A stretch of 64,000 nucleotides of DNA from Planctomyces sp. (GTDB lineage: Bacteria > Planctomycetota > Planctomycetia > Planctomycetales > Planctomycetaceae). Position 1 is the first letter of the stretch. Every line of letters starts with the position of its first letter. Below, in pieces: positions 37,166 through 47,751 of the stretch. The translations under genes were made by a program, and so were the position numbers. The notes below the pieces were generated by a model. It worked only from the letters and a program-made list of their open reading frames with translations, made no database searches and was not told where the DNA came from. The stretch is from assembly GCA_019636235.1 (NCBI GenBank), contig JAHBXW010000002.1:1-64000 (forward strand), read 5' to 3'.

Positions 37166-38412
37166 CGCAGGCCGCCGCACCCCTGCTGACCGACGCACAG
37201 GTGCGACAGTGGATCGCCGAGAACGTGCCGCTCGACGACTTCCGCGGCCAGCGGCTGCTGCTGATCGTCCCGGACGCCACGCGCACGGCGCCGCTGCCGC
37301 TGTTGTTCGACGCGCTGTTTCAGCATCTGCGTCCGGTGACGTTGGCGCTGGACGTCATGATCGCGCTGGGGACGCATCCGCCGATGTCGGACGCGCAGAT
37401 CTGCCGGCTGCTGGGAATCGAGGAGGATGAGCGTTCGCGGCTGTTCTATCAGACGCAGTTCATCAACCACGAGTGGGACAATCCGGAAGAACTGCTGACG
37501 CTGGGACGACTGTCGCGGGCGGAGACGGAGGCGATCTCCGGGGGGCTGCTGTCGCTGAACGTGCCGGTGCAGATCAATCGGCGGATCGCGGACTACGACC
37601 GGCTGCTGGTCGTGGGGCCGGTGTTTCCGCATGAGGTCGTCGGGTTTTCAGGCGGGAACAAGTATTTCTTCCCGGGGATCTCGGGGCCGGACCTGTTGAA
37701 CTTCTTCCATTGGCTGGGGGCGCTGATCACGAATGTGGGGATCATCGGCGTGAAGGGGACGCCGGTTCGCGCGGTCGTGGACCGGGCGGCGGAAATGATT
37801 CCCATCGAGCGGCGGGCGCTGACGTTCGTCGTCAGTTCCGACGGCACGGCCCGGCTGCACGGGCTGAGCTATGGCACGCCGGAGGCGGCCTGGTCTGAAG
37901 CGGCGGATCTGTCCTCGAAGGTGCACATCCGTCGCACGCCCAGGGCGTACCACACCGTATTGTCCTGCGCCCCGCCGATGTACGACGAGCTGTGGGTCGC
38001 CGGCAAATGCATGTACAAGCTCGAGCCGGTCGTCGCGGACGGCGGCGAGCTGATCATCTATGCCCCGCACATGCACGAGATCTCCGTCACGCACGGACGG
38101 CTGATTCGAGAAATCGGCTACCATTGCCGGGACTACTTCACCAGGCAGTGGGATCGGTTCCAGAACTATCCCTGGGGCGTGCTGGCGCATTCGACGCACG
38201 TGCGGGGAGGCGGGACGTACGACGACGGCGTGGAGCGGTGCCGCGTGCAGGTGACGCTGGCCAGCGGCATTCCGCGGGAGGTCTGCGAGGCGATCAACCT
38301 GGGCTATCGGGATCCGGACTCGATCCGGGTCGAAGACTTCGCGGACCGCGAATCGGAAGGCGTGCTGCTGGTCCCGAAGGCGGGCGAGCAGTTGTACCGG
38401 CTGGCGGAGTGA
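37162..38412 (+). CDS. LarA-family nickel-pincer-type racemase (DUF2088)
   Basis: A 416-residue protein of the LarA family (lactate racemase and related hydroxy-acid racemases/epimerases). The cofactor residues are conserved in spacing with Lactobacillus LarA: Asp38-x-x-Arg41 (DATR), His72, His157 (FPHEVVGFSGG), Lys167 (SGGNK, the residue that binds the nickel pincer cofactor) and His183 (Ni ligand; K-to-H gap of 16 as in LarA). The partner cofactor genes larB, larC and larE are not in the window. The true substrate is unknown; a broader 2-hydroxyacid racemase is likely. It overlaps tsaB by four bases. Confidence 0.85.
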   Translation: MTQAAAPLLTDAQVRQWIAENVPLDDFRGQRLLLIVPDATRTAPLPLLFDALFQHLRPVTLALDVMIALGTHPPMSDAQICRLLGIEEDERSRLFYQTQFINHEWDNPEELLTLGRLSRAETEAISGGLLSLNVPVQINRRIADYDRLLVVGPVFPHEVVGFSGGNKYFFPGISGPDLLNFFHWLGALITNVGIIGVKGTPVRAVVDRAAEMIPIERRALTFVVSSDGTARLHGLSYGTPEAAWSEAADLSSKVHIRRTPRAYHTVLSCAPPMYDELWVAGKCMYKLEPVVADGGELIIYAPHMHEISVTHGRLIREIGYHCRDYFTRQWDRFQNYPWGVLAHSTHVRGGGTYDDGVERCRVQVTLASGIPREVCEAINLGYRDPDSIRVEDFADRESEGVLLVPKAGEQLYRLAE

Positions 38413-38471
38413 CGGCGGCCCGGCCGCTGAAAACCCCGCTCAACACGCAACGAAACCAGGGAGCGCATGCG

Positions 38472-39362
38472 ATGCGGCGACTGCTGACGGCGATCGGACT
38501 GGGGCTGGTTCTGTGGCAGGGGATCGCGGGGGCCGCCGATCCGCGCCCGATCCGGGTCATGTCGTTCAATATCCGGTATGGCACGGCGAACGACGGCGAC
38601 GACCACTGGACGAAACGCCGCGAATTCCTGTTCGACACGATCCGCGCGTTCGATCCCGATCTGCTCGGCACGCAGGAGACGCAGAGTTCGCAGCGGGACG
38701 AACTGCAGGCGGCGTTCGAATCGCACGCCGCGATTGGCGTCGGTCGTGATGACGGCCGCGAATCGGGGGAGATGACGGCCGTCCTGATCCGCAACGAGCG
38801 GTTCGAGCCGATCGAGCAGGGGCATTTCTGGCTCAGCGAAACGCCCGACGTGCCGGGCAGCCGCAGTTGGGATGCGGCCATCACGCGGATGGTCACCTGG
38901 GTGCGGCTGCGCGATCGCGGCGGGGACAACGGCGAGTTGTGGCTGTTCAACACGCATTTCGACCACATCGGCGTGGAGGCGCGGGCGAACAGCGCGGCGC
39001 TTCTGCGGCGGGAGGTCGCGCGGCGCGTCGGCGGGCGGCCGGCGATCATCACCGGCGACTTCAACCAGGGGGAGGGCAGCCGGCCCTACGAGGCGCTGTT
39101 CGGCCCGCGGGAGGATGGGCTGACGCTGATCGACGTTTACCGGGCCGCGCACCCGGACCGCCGCCCGGACGAAGGGACGTTCAACGGATTCCGCCCGGAT
39201 GCGGTCCGCGGCGACCGGATCGACTGGATCGCCTGCACTCCGCATTTTCGGGTCGTGTCCTGCGAGATCGACCGCACGATGAAAGACGGCCGGGTTCCTT
39301 CGGACCACTTCCCGGTCAATGCGGTCCTGGAACTCGTCCCGATGGAAGCGGCGGCAGAGTAA
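38472..39362 (+). CDS. Exported endonuclease/exonuclease/phosphatase-family protein
   Basis: A 296-residue secreted protein with a signal peptide (1-22). EEP-fold motifs are visible: SFNIRYG, LGTQETQ, the [12 protein letters not shown] loop, RIDWIACTP and PSDHFPVNA at the C terminus. The metal and phosphate-binding Glu, Asn, Asp and His are present, so it is probably an active phosphodiesterase or nuclease-like enzyme. ATG at 38472 follows AGGGAG. It follows the LarA-like gene at 59 bases and may be co-transcribed. Substrate unknown. Confidence 0.87.
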   Translation: MRRLLTAIGLGLVLWQGIAGAADPRPIRVMSFNIRYGTANDGDDHWTKRREFLFDTIRAFDPDLLGTQETQSSQRDELQAAFESHAAIGVGRDDGRESGEMTAVLIRNERFEPIEQGHFWLSETPDVPGSRSWDAAITRMVTWVRLRDRGGDNGELWLFNTHFDHIGVEARANSAALLRREVARRVGGRPAIITGDFNQGEGSRPYEALFGPREDGLTLIDVYRAAHPDRRPDEGTFNGFRPDAVRGDRIDWIACTPHFRVVSCEIDRTMKDGRVPSDHFPVNAVLELVPMEAAAE

Positions 39363-39475
39363 CTTCCCGCGGCCGATCGAGTATTCTACGGAAGTCGCGC
39401 GGCGCGTTCGCGACCGGGCGGCATCGTGCTCCTTTCGACCATTCACGCCCGCACCGGGCGATCAGGATTTCCGTC

Positions 39476-41320
<1,845 letters not shown>

Positions 41321-41356
41321 TGTTTGTCCTTCGGGCCATCTGCGGAGCCGCACGTC

Positions 41357-42361
41357 ATGGAGTCGTTCGCCGAGCGCTGGGCGTTCATTGTTGACGCATG
41401 CGGGCTGAGGCCAGCCACGGCGGAGTCTTCCGGCGAAGCCGCCCAGGAGTTTACGCATGTGGGAGCGATCGGAGGCGTCCCGGCCGCCCTCACACTGCTG
41501 ACGGCCGATCCGCTCGTCCTGCAGTTCCAGTTCAGAACGGCCCCGGGAACAACCGGGGCCCGTGAGTTGGAGGCGATGTTCGACGACATTGACGAGGACG
41601 AAGCCAGCCTCGTTTTCGCTGACGAATGTGCGGTAATCACATTGTACGAGCTGGAACCGGAGCGGGACGCCGCGGTCGCGCCGCTGATGGAGCACGCGGC
41701 GGCCCTGCTGGAGTCTTCGGGAAAGGCCGCGCGGCCGGGGTGCCTGTGGTGTGGAGCGATTGAAGAAACGCGGACGCTGTATGACGGTGGGCGGCCCACG
41801 CGGCTCTGCGTCAACTGCCTGATCCAGGCCCAGGCGGAGAAGTCGGAAATCGAACGCGCGGAGGCACGGGGGACATGGGGCGCGAAGCTGGCGCTGCCGG
41901 CAGTGCTGATGTCAATCGCCGCGGGCTGGGCGCTGTTCTGGACGTTGCTGGATGTGATCCTGGAGGCGCTGCGCGTCCGCGTCATTTTCATCGATCATGC
42001 GTTCGCCGTGCTCAGCGTGGTAGTGCTGGGCGCCGCCGGTTACGCGCTCGGCCGCCCGCTGGGCCGTGCGCTGCATCGATCGGGCCTGGTCCGCTGCGCC
42101 CCGGGACTGCTGTCGCTGGCGTTCGTCGCGGGGACTGCGGTCAGCGGGGAAGTGGTGTATCTGACGATCATCATCTACCGGATGGCCGGCATCGTCGTGC
42201 CGCGCGTGGCGCTGCAGTTGCTGCCGCAGCTTCTGCCGCACTACGGGGGCTTGCTGATCGCCGCCAAGGTCGGCTTCATTTTAGCCACGTGGTATAGTTG
42301 CCTGCCCGCGTTCCGGGATCGGACAATCGTCCGCCTCGATCCTTCGTCGTCGGACGCGTGA
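41357..42361 (+). CDS. Membrane protein with soluble N domain and CxxC zinc-like motif
   Basis: A 334-residue protein. The N-terminal part (to about 130) is soluble and acidic. A CLWCG...LCVNC pair (residues about 130-155) looks like a small zinc-ribbon knuckle. The C-terminal part has about four membrane segments (IAAGWALFWTLL, AVLSVVVLGAAGYALG, LSLAFVAGTAVSG and KVGFILATWY). No family recognised. The ATG at 41357 follows GCGGAG; a TTG 11 codons upstream is also in frame. It starts 37 bases after thiC, on the same strand. Confidence 0.75.
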   Translation: MESFAERWAFIVDACGLRPATAESSGEAAQEFTHVGAIGGVPAALTLLTADPLVLQFQFRTAPGTTGARELEAMFDDIDEDEASLVFADECAVITLYELEPERDAAVAPLMEHAAALLESSGKAARPGCLWCGAIEETRTLYDGGRPTRLCVNCLIQAQAEKSEIERAEARGTWGAKLALPAVLMSIAAGWALFWTLLDVILEALRVRVIFIDHAFAVLSVVVLGAAGYALGRPLGRALHRSGLVRCAPGLLSLAFVAGTAVSGEVVYLTIIIYRMAGIVVPRVALQLLPQLLPHYGGLLIAAKVGFILATWYSCLPAFRDRTIVRLDPSSSDA

Positions 42362-42463
42362 AGCCTTGGACCCCGCGCGGATCGCGCCCCCGAGCATCGC
42401 GGCCCTCAGGCCAGGGCAGGGACGTCGGCAAATTCTCCCTCCCCGCCCGAATCACACAGCACG

Positions 42464-43444
42464 ATGTTCGGACTGCTGAATCTCCACAAGCCGCCCGGCG
42501 CGACATCCCGGGATGTCGTCAATCGCGTCCAGCGGCTGCTGCCGCGCGGAACCAAGGTCGGCCACGCGGGGACCCTCGACCCGCTCGCGACGGGCGTGCT
42601 GATCGTCTGCGTCGGCCCGGCGACGCGGCTCGTCCCCTGCCTGCATGAATTCCCGAAGTCCTACCGCGCGGACTTCCGGCTGGGTTGCGTCAGCGACACC
42701 GATGACGTCGACGGGACGATCGTCGAGCAGTCCGGAGGCGCGGACGTTCGCCTGCAGGACCTGCAGGCCGCACTCCCGGAATTCCGAGGCGCCATCCGGC
42801 AGGTTCCCCCGCAGCACTCGGCGATCCAGGTCGGCGGGCAGCGGGCCTACGCTCTGGCCCGGGCGGGAGCCGTCGTCGAACTCGAACCCCGCGACGTGCA
42901 CGTCCATCGGCTCGACGTCGTCGAGTTCGCGCCGCCCCGATTGGTCCTCGACATCGACTGCGGTTCGGGCACGTACATCCGGTCGATCGGGCGCGATCTG
43001 GGGCAGCGCCTCGGCACGGGCGCCATCATGACGGCCCTGACGCGGACGGCGATCGGACCGTTTGCGCTGGATGCGTCTCGCAGCGTCGATTCGCTGACGC
43101 GCGAGACGCTGGATCAGGCGCTGCTGCCGCCGGTGCTGGCCGTTCCGGACCATGTCCCGTTCAGGCTGGAGCCGCTGGACGTCGCAGGCGTTCGACAGGG
43201 GCGGGAGACGCCCCTCGCGATCCCGGGAACCGCGCTGGACGACGGTCAACGCGTCGCCACAGTCGACGCCGATGGCCGGCTGATCGCGCTGGGGGAGTGG
43301 CGGCTGGCGACGCAGCGATTTCATCCGCAGGTGGTGTTTCCCGAGGCGGATACGCGCCGATCGCGGGCGCCTTCCCGACCTCGAGGTCGGCGGCGACCGG
43401 CGTCGACAGGCGGCGGCCCGCAGGGGGAAAGGCCCGGTCCATGA
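42464..43444 (+). CDS. truB: tRNA pseudouridine(55) synthase TruB
   Basis: A 326-residue enzyme that makes psi55 in the tRNA T-loop. The catalytic aspartate is Asp39 in GHAGTLDPLATG. KPPGATSRDVVNRV at the N terminus, QVPPQHSAIQVGGQRAY and YIRSIGRDLGQRLG are typical. Length and start (ATG at 42464) fit the family. It overlaps the following small gene by four bases (ATGA). Confidence 0.95.
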   Translation: MFGLLNLHKPPGATSRDVVNRVQRLLPRGTKVGHAGTLDPLATGVLIVCVGPATRLVPCLHEFPKSYRADFRLGCVSDTDDVDGTIVEQSGGADVRLQDLQAALPEFRGAIRQVPPQHSAIQVGGQRAYALARAGAVVELEPRDVHVHRLDVVEFAPPRLVLDIDCGSGTYIRSIGRDLGQRLGTGAIMTALTRTAIGPFALDASRSVDSLTRETLDQALLPPVLAVPDHVPFRLEPLDVAGVRQGRETPLAIPGTALDDGQRVATVDADGRLIALGEWRLATQRFHPQVVFPEADTRRSRAPSRPRGRRRPASTGGGPQGERPGP

Positions 43445-43722
43445 ACCTGCAGCAACTCCACAGGGACGCGTGCATCACGACGGACGTAATATTGATTCCG
43501 TGTTTCGGCGTCCTGGCCGCGCTGGGCGGCGTGCTGATTCTGGCCCTTGGTCGCGTCCAAGTGAACAGCCGTGTCGTGACCTGGGAGACGGATCCGGCGC
43601 CATTCGCCGGCGTCGTCGCCGGCTGCTTCGGTGTCGGTCTGGCCTGCATGGCGTATGGGGCGATCCGCTGGCGGCGGATTCGCCATGCTCAGCATGCGGC
43701 CGGTCCAAGCGCTGGAAACTGA
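43441..43722 (+). CDS. Small two-helix membrane protein
   Basis: A 93-residue protein with two hydrophobic segments (about 20-37 and 55-75) and a basic C terminus. No family recognised. It is placed between truB (overlap ATGA) and pabB (34 bases), so it is probably part of the same transcript. Coding is supported by the tight coupling; function unknown. Confidence 0.6.
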   Translation: MNLQQLHRDACITTDVILIPCFGVLAALGGVLILALGRVQVNSRVVTWETDPAPFAGVVAGCFGVGLACMAYGAIRWRRIRHAQHAAGPSAGN

Positions 43723-43756
43723 CAGGCCGTCGCGGCGAGGAACCGGGTTCCGGACG

Positions 43757-45154
43757 ATGCACTCTCTGATCTGCGAACCGCTTGACCCCGCGCCGAGCGT
43801 CGAGGATGCGCTGTCGCGATTCGCCGGCTGGCGGCATCCGATCGTGTTTCACTCAGCGCTGGTTCGCGCGCCGCTGGGCCGGCATTCGTTTCTGTCGGGC
43901 GACCCGCTGGAAACGCATGCGGTGGACGCCGGCAACTGGGACGCGGTCATCGCCCGGCTGCGGGACAGGCTGCGCGCCGGCGCGGTTGAGAGCGCGACGG
44001 ACGACTGTCCATTCCCCGGCGGCGTGGCGGGCCTGGCGACGTATGAAGCGGGACGGCTCTGGGAACGCCTGCCCGAGACGCGGTTCGAAGCCGAGTGGCC
44101 CTTTCCGCTGGCGAGCCTGGGGCTGTACGACTGGGCCATCGCCTGGGATCACGCGACGGGCGAATGCCGGTTGATCGTCCATCCGCTGTCCCGCTCCGCG
44201 GCGGAGGTCCAGGCGCGCGTGCGGCAGATTCGCGAGGCGCTGAACGGCCCGCCAGCGGGGCCTTGGCCAACGGCCGGCGACCGTTTCGACGCGCTGTCCG
44301 GGGTTCCGGGGTTCCCGCTCGATCGGCTCGCGGGGCTGGAAAGCAACTTCGATCGGCAGGCGTACATAGCGGCCGTCAAACGCACGATCCGATACATCAC
44401 TGCGGGGGACATCTTTCAGGCGAACCTGTCCCAGCGGCTGACGATTCCCTGGGCGGGTCGGCCGGTCGATCTGTTTCGCACGCTCTGCCGCGTGAACCCC
44501 GCGCCCTTCGCCGGGTATTATGACGCAGGGCCCTGGCAGGCGATCAGCGCGTCTCCCGAGCGATTCCTGCAGCTCGACGGCGAGGAGGTTGAAACGCGGC
44601 CTATTAAGGGGACCCGGGCGCGGCGTTCGGTCCCCGAGGCCGACCTGTTCACCCGCGACGAGCTTCGCGAAAGCGACAAAGACCGCGCCGAAAACGTGAT
44701 GATCGTCGACCTGTTGCGGAACGATCTGTCGCGCGTCTGTCGGCCGGGAACAATCCGCGTCCCGCAGTTGTGCGCCGTGGAGACGTACGAGACCGTGCAG
44801 CACCTCGTGTCGGAGGTCCGCGGGCGGTTGCAGCCCGGGCGGGACTTCTTCGACCTGCTGGCGACGTCCTTTCCGGGGGGCTCGATCACCGGCGCGCCGA
44901 AGATCCGGGCGATGGAGATCATCTCCGAGCTGGAGCAGGTCCCGCGCGGCCCGTACTGCGGCTCGCTGTTCTATGTGGGATTCGGCGGACGGGCGGACAG
45001 CAACCTGCTGATCCGAACGTTCACGCGAGTGGGGGGACGGCTGCTGTTCCCCGTGGGCGGTGGGATCACCGCGCAGTCCGATCCGGCCGACGAATACGAG
45101 GAGACGCTGCACAAGGCCGAGGGCCTGCTGCGGGCGCTCGAACAGTGCCGCTGA
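43757..45154 (+). CDS. pabB: Aminodeoxychorismate synthase component I (PabB)
   Basis: A 465-residue chorismate-using enzyme that adds ammonia to make aminodeoxychorismate for folate. PIKGTRAR (282-289) with Lys284 is the PabB-type active site; anthranilate synthase TrpE has Ala here (PIAGT). Other blocks: AGDIFQANLSQRL, NPAPFAGYYD, ASPERFLQL, DKDRAENVMIVDLLRND and SFPGGSITGAPK. No pabA or pabC is in the window. It is convergent with the GH32-like gene (38 bases apart). Confidence 0.92.
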   Translation: MHSLICEPLDPAPSVEDALSRFAGWRHPIVFHSALVRAPLGRHSFLSGDPLETHAVDAGNWDAVIARLRDRLRAGAVESATDDCPFPGGVAGLATYEAGRLWERLPETRFEAEWPFPLASLGLYDWAIAWDHATGECRLIVHPLSRSAAEVQARVRQIREALNGPPAGPWPTAGDRFDALSGVPGFPLDRLAGLESNFDRQAYIAAVKRTIRYITAGDIFQANLSQRLTIPWAGRPVDLFRTLCRVNPAPFAGYYDAGPWQAISASPERFLQLDGEEVETRPIKGTRARRSVPEADLFTRDELRESDKDRAENVMIVDLLRNDLSRVCRPGTIRVPQLCAVETYETVQHLVSEVRGRLQPGRDFFDLLATSFPGGSITGAPKIRAMEIISELEQVPRGPYCGSLFYVGFGGRADSNLLIRTFTRVGGRLLFPVGGGITAQSDPADEYEETLHKAEGLLRALEQCR

Positions 45155-45192
45155 GCGGTTCGGAGCCGGCTCGGGAGAGCAGACGCCCGGTC

Positions 45193-47421
45193 TCACTCGA
45201 ACGTCGCCGGACGCATCTCCCACGCGTCCGCTTCGATCAGCCGGCCCGATCCGCCCCGCGCGAAGGCCCGCACCTCCACGCTGCCCGGCAGTAGCGGAAA
45301 CACCTGCTGCGTGAGGCACAGCTCGTCGTTGGCGAAGACCTCCAACAGCGGGCCGTCCAGAAACACGCGGAGCCGCAGCGGCTGATCGGCGGGGTGCGCG
45401 CAGGGCGCGGATGTCGCCGGACACAGATGGCGCTCGCCTCGAGGATGCCGCAGCCCCCCGGAATCGAGCGGGTGATAGGCGTAATTCACGTCCTGCCGCA
45501 GCGTCGACTTCGAGACATCGATCGTCAGCCGCTGCTCGACGGTCGAGAACACGATCACCGTCTCCTCCGAACCATCCGCCGCGCAGCGGACTTTGAGTCC
45601 GATTTCCCGCGCCTGTCCGCAATCGAGCGTCGCCGTCAGTTCCAGGCTCGTCCCCGGCACGGGGAGCGTCACGTCGCGGTCGGCGGGCAGCTCGATCCCT
45701 GCGAGTCGCCGATGGCCGGCGCGCAGCGATTCCAGTTCCTGGACCGGCCGAACCTTCAGCCGCCCGTCGTCCCCCAGCCGCATTTCGCGGGGCAGACTCA
45801 TCACGCCCGAGCCGGTTGCGACCTGCGTCGTGATCAGCCGCGGATCGGTGACCCAGGCCCAGAAGATCCTGCGGCCACGATCGTCGACCAGGCTCTCCGG
45901 CGCGAAGAAGTTGCCGCCCGGCCAGTTCATCCGCACGTGCTGTTCCGGATAGAACTTCTCGTTTTCGTACCGGCCGATGTAGCAGCGCCCGCCGACGGAA
46001 TGGCTGATGCACAGCAGCACGTGCTTGTCGCCCAGGGGGAAGAAGTCGGGGCAGGAGCAGTCCTCTCCCGGCACGGTCCAGGTGCGATCGGGCTGTTCGT
46101 AAAACGGGTGCAGCGGTTCCCAGGTCGTCAGATCGCGGGACTTCATCAGGAACAGCGTGTCCTTGCCGTCGGGCATCGCGTTGCCACCCAGCAGGCAGTA
46201 GTACGTGTCGTTCTCGAACCACATGAACGGATCCCAGACGAAATACGTCCCCTGGCCCGCGGCGCGGCCGAACGCCGGTCCGCCGGCGCTCGTCATGGGG
46301 ATGACCGGATTCGCGGGATGCTTCGTCCAGGTCCGCAGCTCCGCGTCGCCGGCTGTCGCCACGCAGACCCCCGCGTTGACGCCGAACCAGCACAGCATGG
46401 GCTGGCCGTCTTTTCCGAGAAACGCGTTGCCGCTGAAGATGCCGATGTCCGGGTCACCCGGTTCGGGCAGGAGGGCCGGCTCGACCGATTTCCAGTTCAC
46501 GAGATCGACGCTGGTGAGATGGCCCCAGCTGTGCCCGTCGTGCGGTCGGCGGCGATCCTGGTAGATGTACATCAGGTGGTAGACGCCGTCCTTGAAGATG
46601 CAGCCATTGGCGTCGTACGGGCGGGCCAGTCCTTCCTCCGGCTTCGCGTGCACATGCCACGTCGGCCACTCCACGTCGTCGCGCGTCGGCAGCCGCGGCG
46701 AACCGACCAGGAAATAGCCGCCAAACAGGTCCAGCCGGCCTTCAGCAATTCGCGCCTGCCCCACGAGTTGGCCGGCGGGGAAGTTCCCCATCTGGTCCCG
46801 CCCCTCTGAGTCCTCGAACGTCCACCAACCCAGCGGCGGCGGATTCGAGGCTTGATTCGGGCGCAGGGCCCGCAGTTCGTCGAGCGTCAGCGCCCGGTCG
46901 TAGATCCGCGCATCGTCGATCGTCCCGGCGAACCCCGGCGAGCCGAAGGCGTCCGTGTGATGCAGTCCGAACAGCACGCGGCTGAGGCGGTTGAAGCCGA
47001 TCGGCGGATTCTCCGATGTGTGGGTCGAATAGATCTCTCCGTTGCGGCAGAACGTGATCTCGCGCCCGTGGCAGATGATCGCCAACTGCAGCAGCTCATC
47101 GGGCGCGGCGGTTTCGACGGGGAAGCCGTCCTGTTGGCGCTGGGTTCGCCGAAAGTAGTCGCTGCCGGCCATCCACTTGCCGGGCGCGATCTCGCCGAGC
47201 AGCAGGGCGTCGAACTCGGAGGGGGGATTTTCGAGTGTCAGGACGGCCCCGCTGCGCTGGGCCGTGTTGGCCAGAGTCGTCCAGACGACGAGCGTCTTGT
47301 CGAGGAACGGCTCATCCCCGGGGGGCGGGGCGGACTGGACGACGCCGGCGATCGACGCCAGCCCGACCAGCGTCCAAAGCGCGGGGATCGAAATCCGGAA
47401 CGGCCTGCGGATCGGGGGCAT
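45193..47421 (-). CDS. Exported LamG + GH32-like beta-fructosidase-family protein
   Basis: A 742-residue secreted enzyme-like protein. From N to C: signal peptide (about 1-30), a LamG-like module (about 50-190, IYDRALTLDELRALR), a GH32 five-blade propeller (about 250-580) and a beta-sandwich. The nucleophile region reads ARPYDANG (Asp270), where classical enzymes have NDPNG. The transition-state Asp is in WDP (396-398, classical RDP). The acid/base region is GEDCSCPDFF (452-461), where classical members have ECPD; the Glu position is Ser456, with Glu453 three residues earlier. Activity on fructans is therefore doubtful without tests. ATG at 47421 is used. Confidence 0.82.
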   Translation of the reverse strand: MPPIRRPFRISIPALWTLVGLASIAGVVQSAPPPGDEPFLDKTLVVWTTLANTAQRSGAVLTLENPPSEFDALLLGEIAPGKWMAGSDYFRRTQRQQDGFPVETAAPDELLQLAIICHGREITFCRNGEIYSTHTSENPPIGFNRLSRVLFGLHHTDAFGSPGFAGTIDDARIYDRALTLDELRALRPNQASNPPPLGWWTFEDSEGRDQMGNFPAGQLVGQARIAEGRLDLFGGYFLVGSPRLPTRDDVEWPTWHVHAKPEEGLARPYDANGCIFKDGVYHLMYIYQDRRRPHDGHSWGHLTSVDLVNWKSVEPALLPEPGDPDIGIFSGNAFLGKDGQPMLCWFGVNAGVCVATAGDAELRTWTKHPANPVIPMTSAGGPAFGRAAGQGTYFVWDPFMWFENDTYYCLLGGNAMPDGKDTLFLMKSRDLTTWEPLHPFYEQPDRTWTVPGEDCSCPDFFPLGDKHVLLCISHSVGGRCYIGRYENEKFYPEQHVRMNWPGGNFFAPESLVDDRGRRIFWAWVTDPRLITTQVATGSGVMSLPREMRLGDDGRLKVRPVQELESLRAGHRRLAGIELPADRDVTLPVPGTSLELTATLDCGQAREIGLKVRCAADGSEETVIVFSTVEQRLTIDVSKSTLRQDVNYAYHPLDSGGLRHPRGERHLCPATSAPCAHPADQPLRLRVFLDGPLLEVFANDELCLTQQVFPLLPGSVEVRAFARGGSGRLIEADAWEMRPATFE

Positions 47422-47751
47422 GGACGACGCTCAGCGGATGAATTCAGGAACGCAAACAGACAAATCGGCGCGATCTCGGATCGCCAAACTATCGGCCCGC
47501 TGCTGCGTTCGCCACCCGCGCGGCAGTGTTCGTCGCGGCAGCGAAAACAACCGGGAATTCATGCTTCGCGGAAGCGGAAAGAATCGACGAAACGGGCGGT
47601 TTTGCCGCTGCGGACTCCGGTTGCCCCCCTCCCGGCATTCTGGTATCACCCCGCTCCCTCAAGAGCCTTTCCCGGTTCCAGCCGCGTCGGAATTCAGGTT
47701 TCATCCCGGCAGGAAAGACAGGAAGTCGACGAGTCGTCAAGGAGCGACGGC
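47422..47751. other. Divergent upstream region of the GH32-like gene and the response regulator
   Basis: 330 bases with no supported gene. It should hold the promoters of both divergent genes. No clear sigma-54 element was seen by eye. Confidence 0.4.

Noticed and set aside
43757-45154. Anthranilate synthase TrpE
   Set aside because: The active-site segment is PIKGT with lysine, the PabB type, where TrpE has PIAGT.
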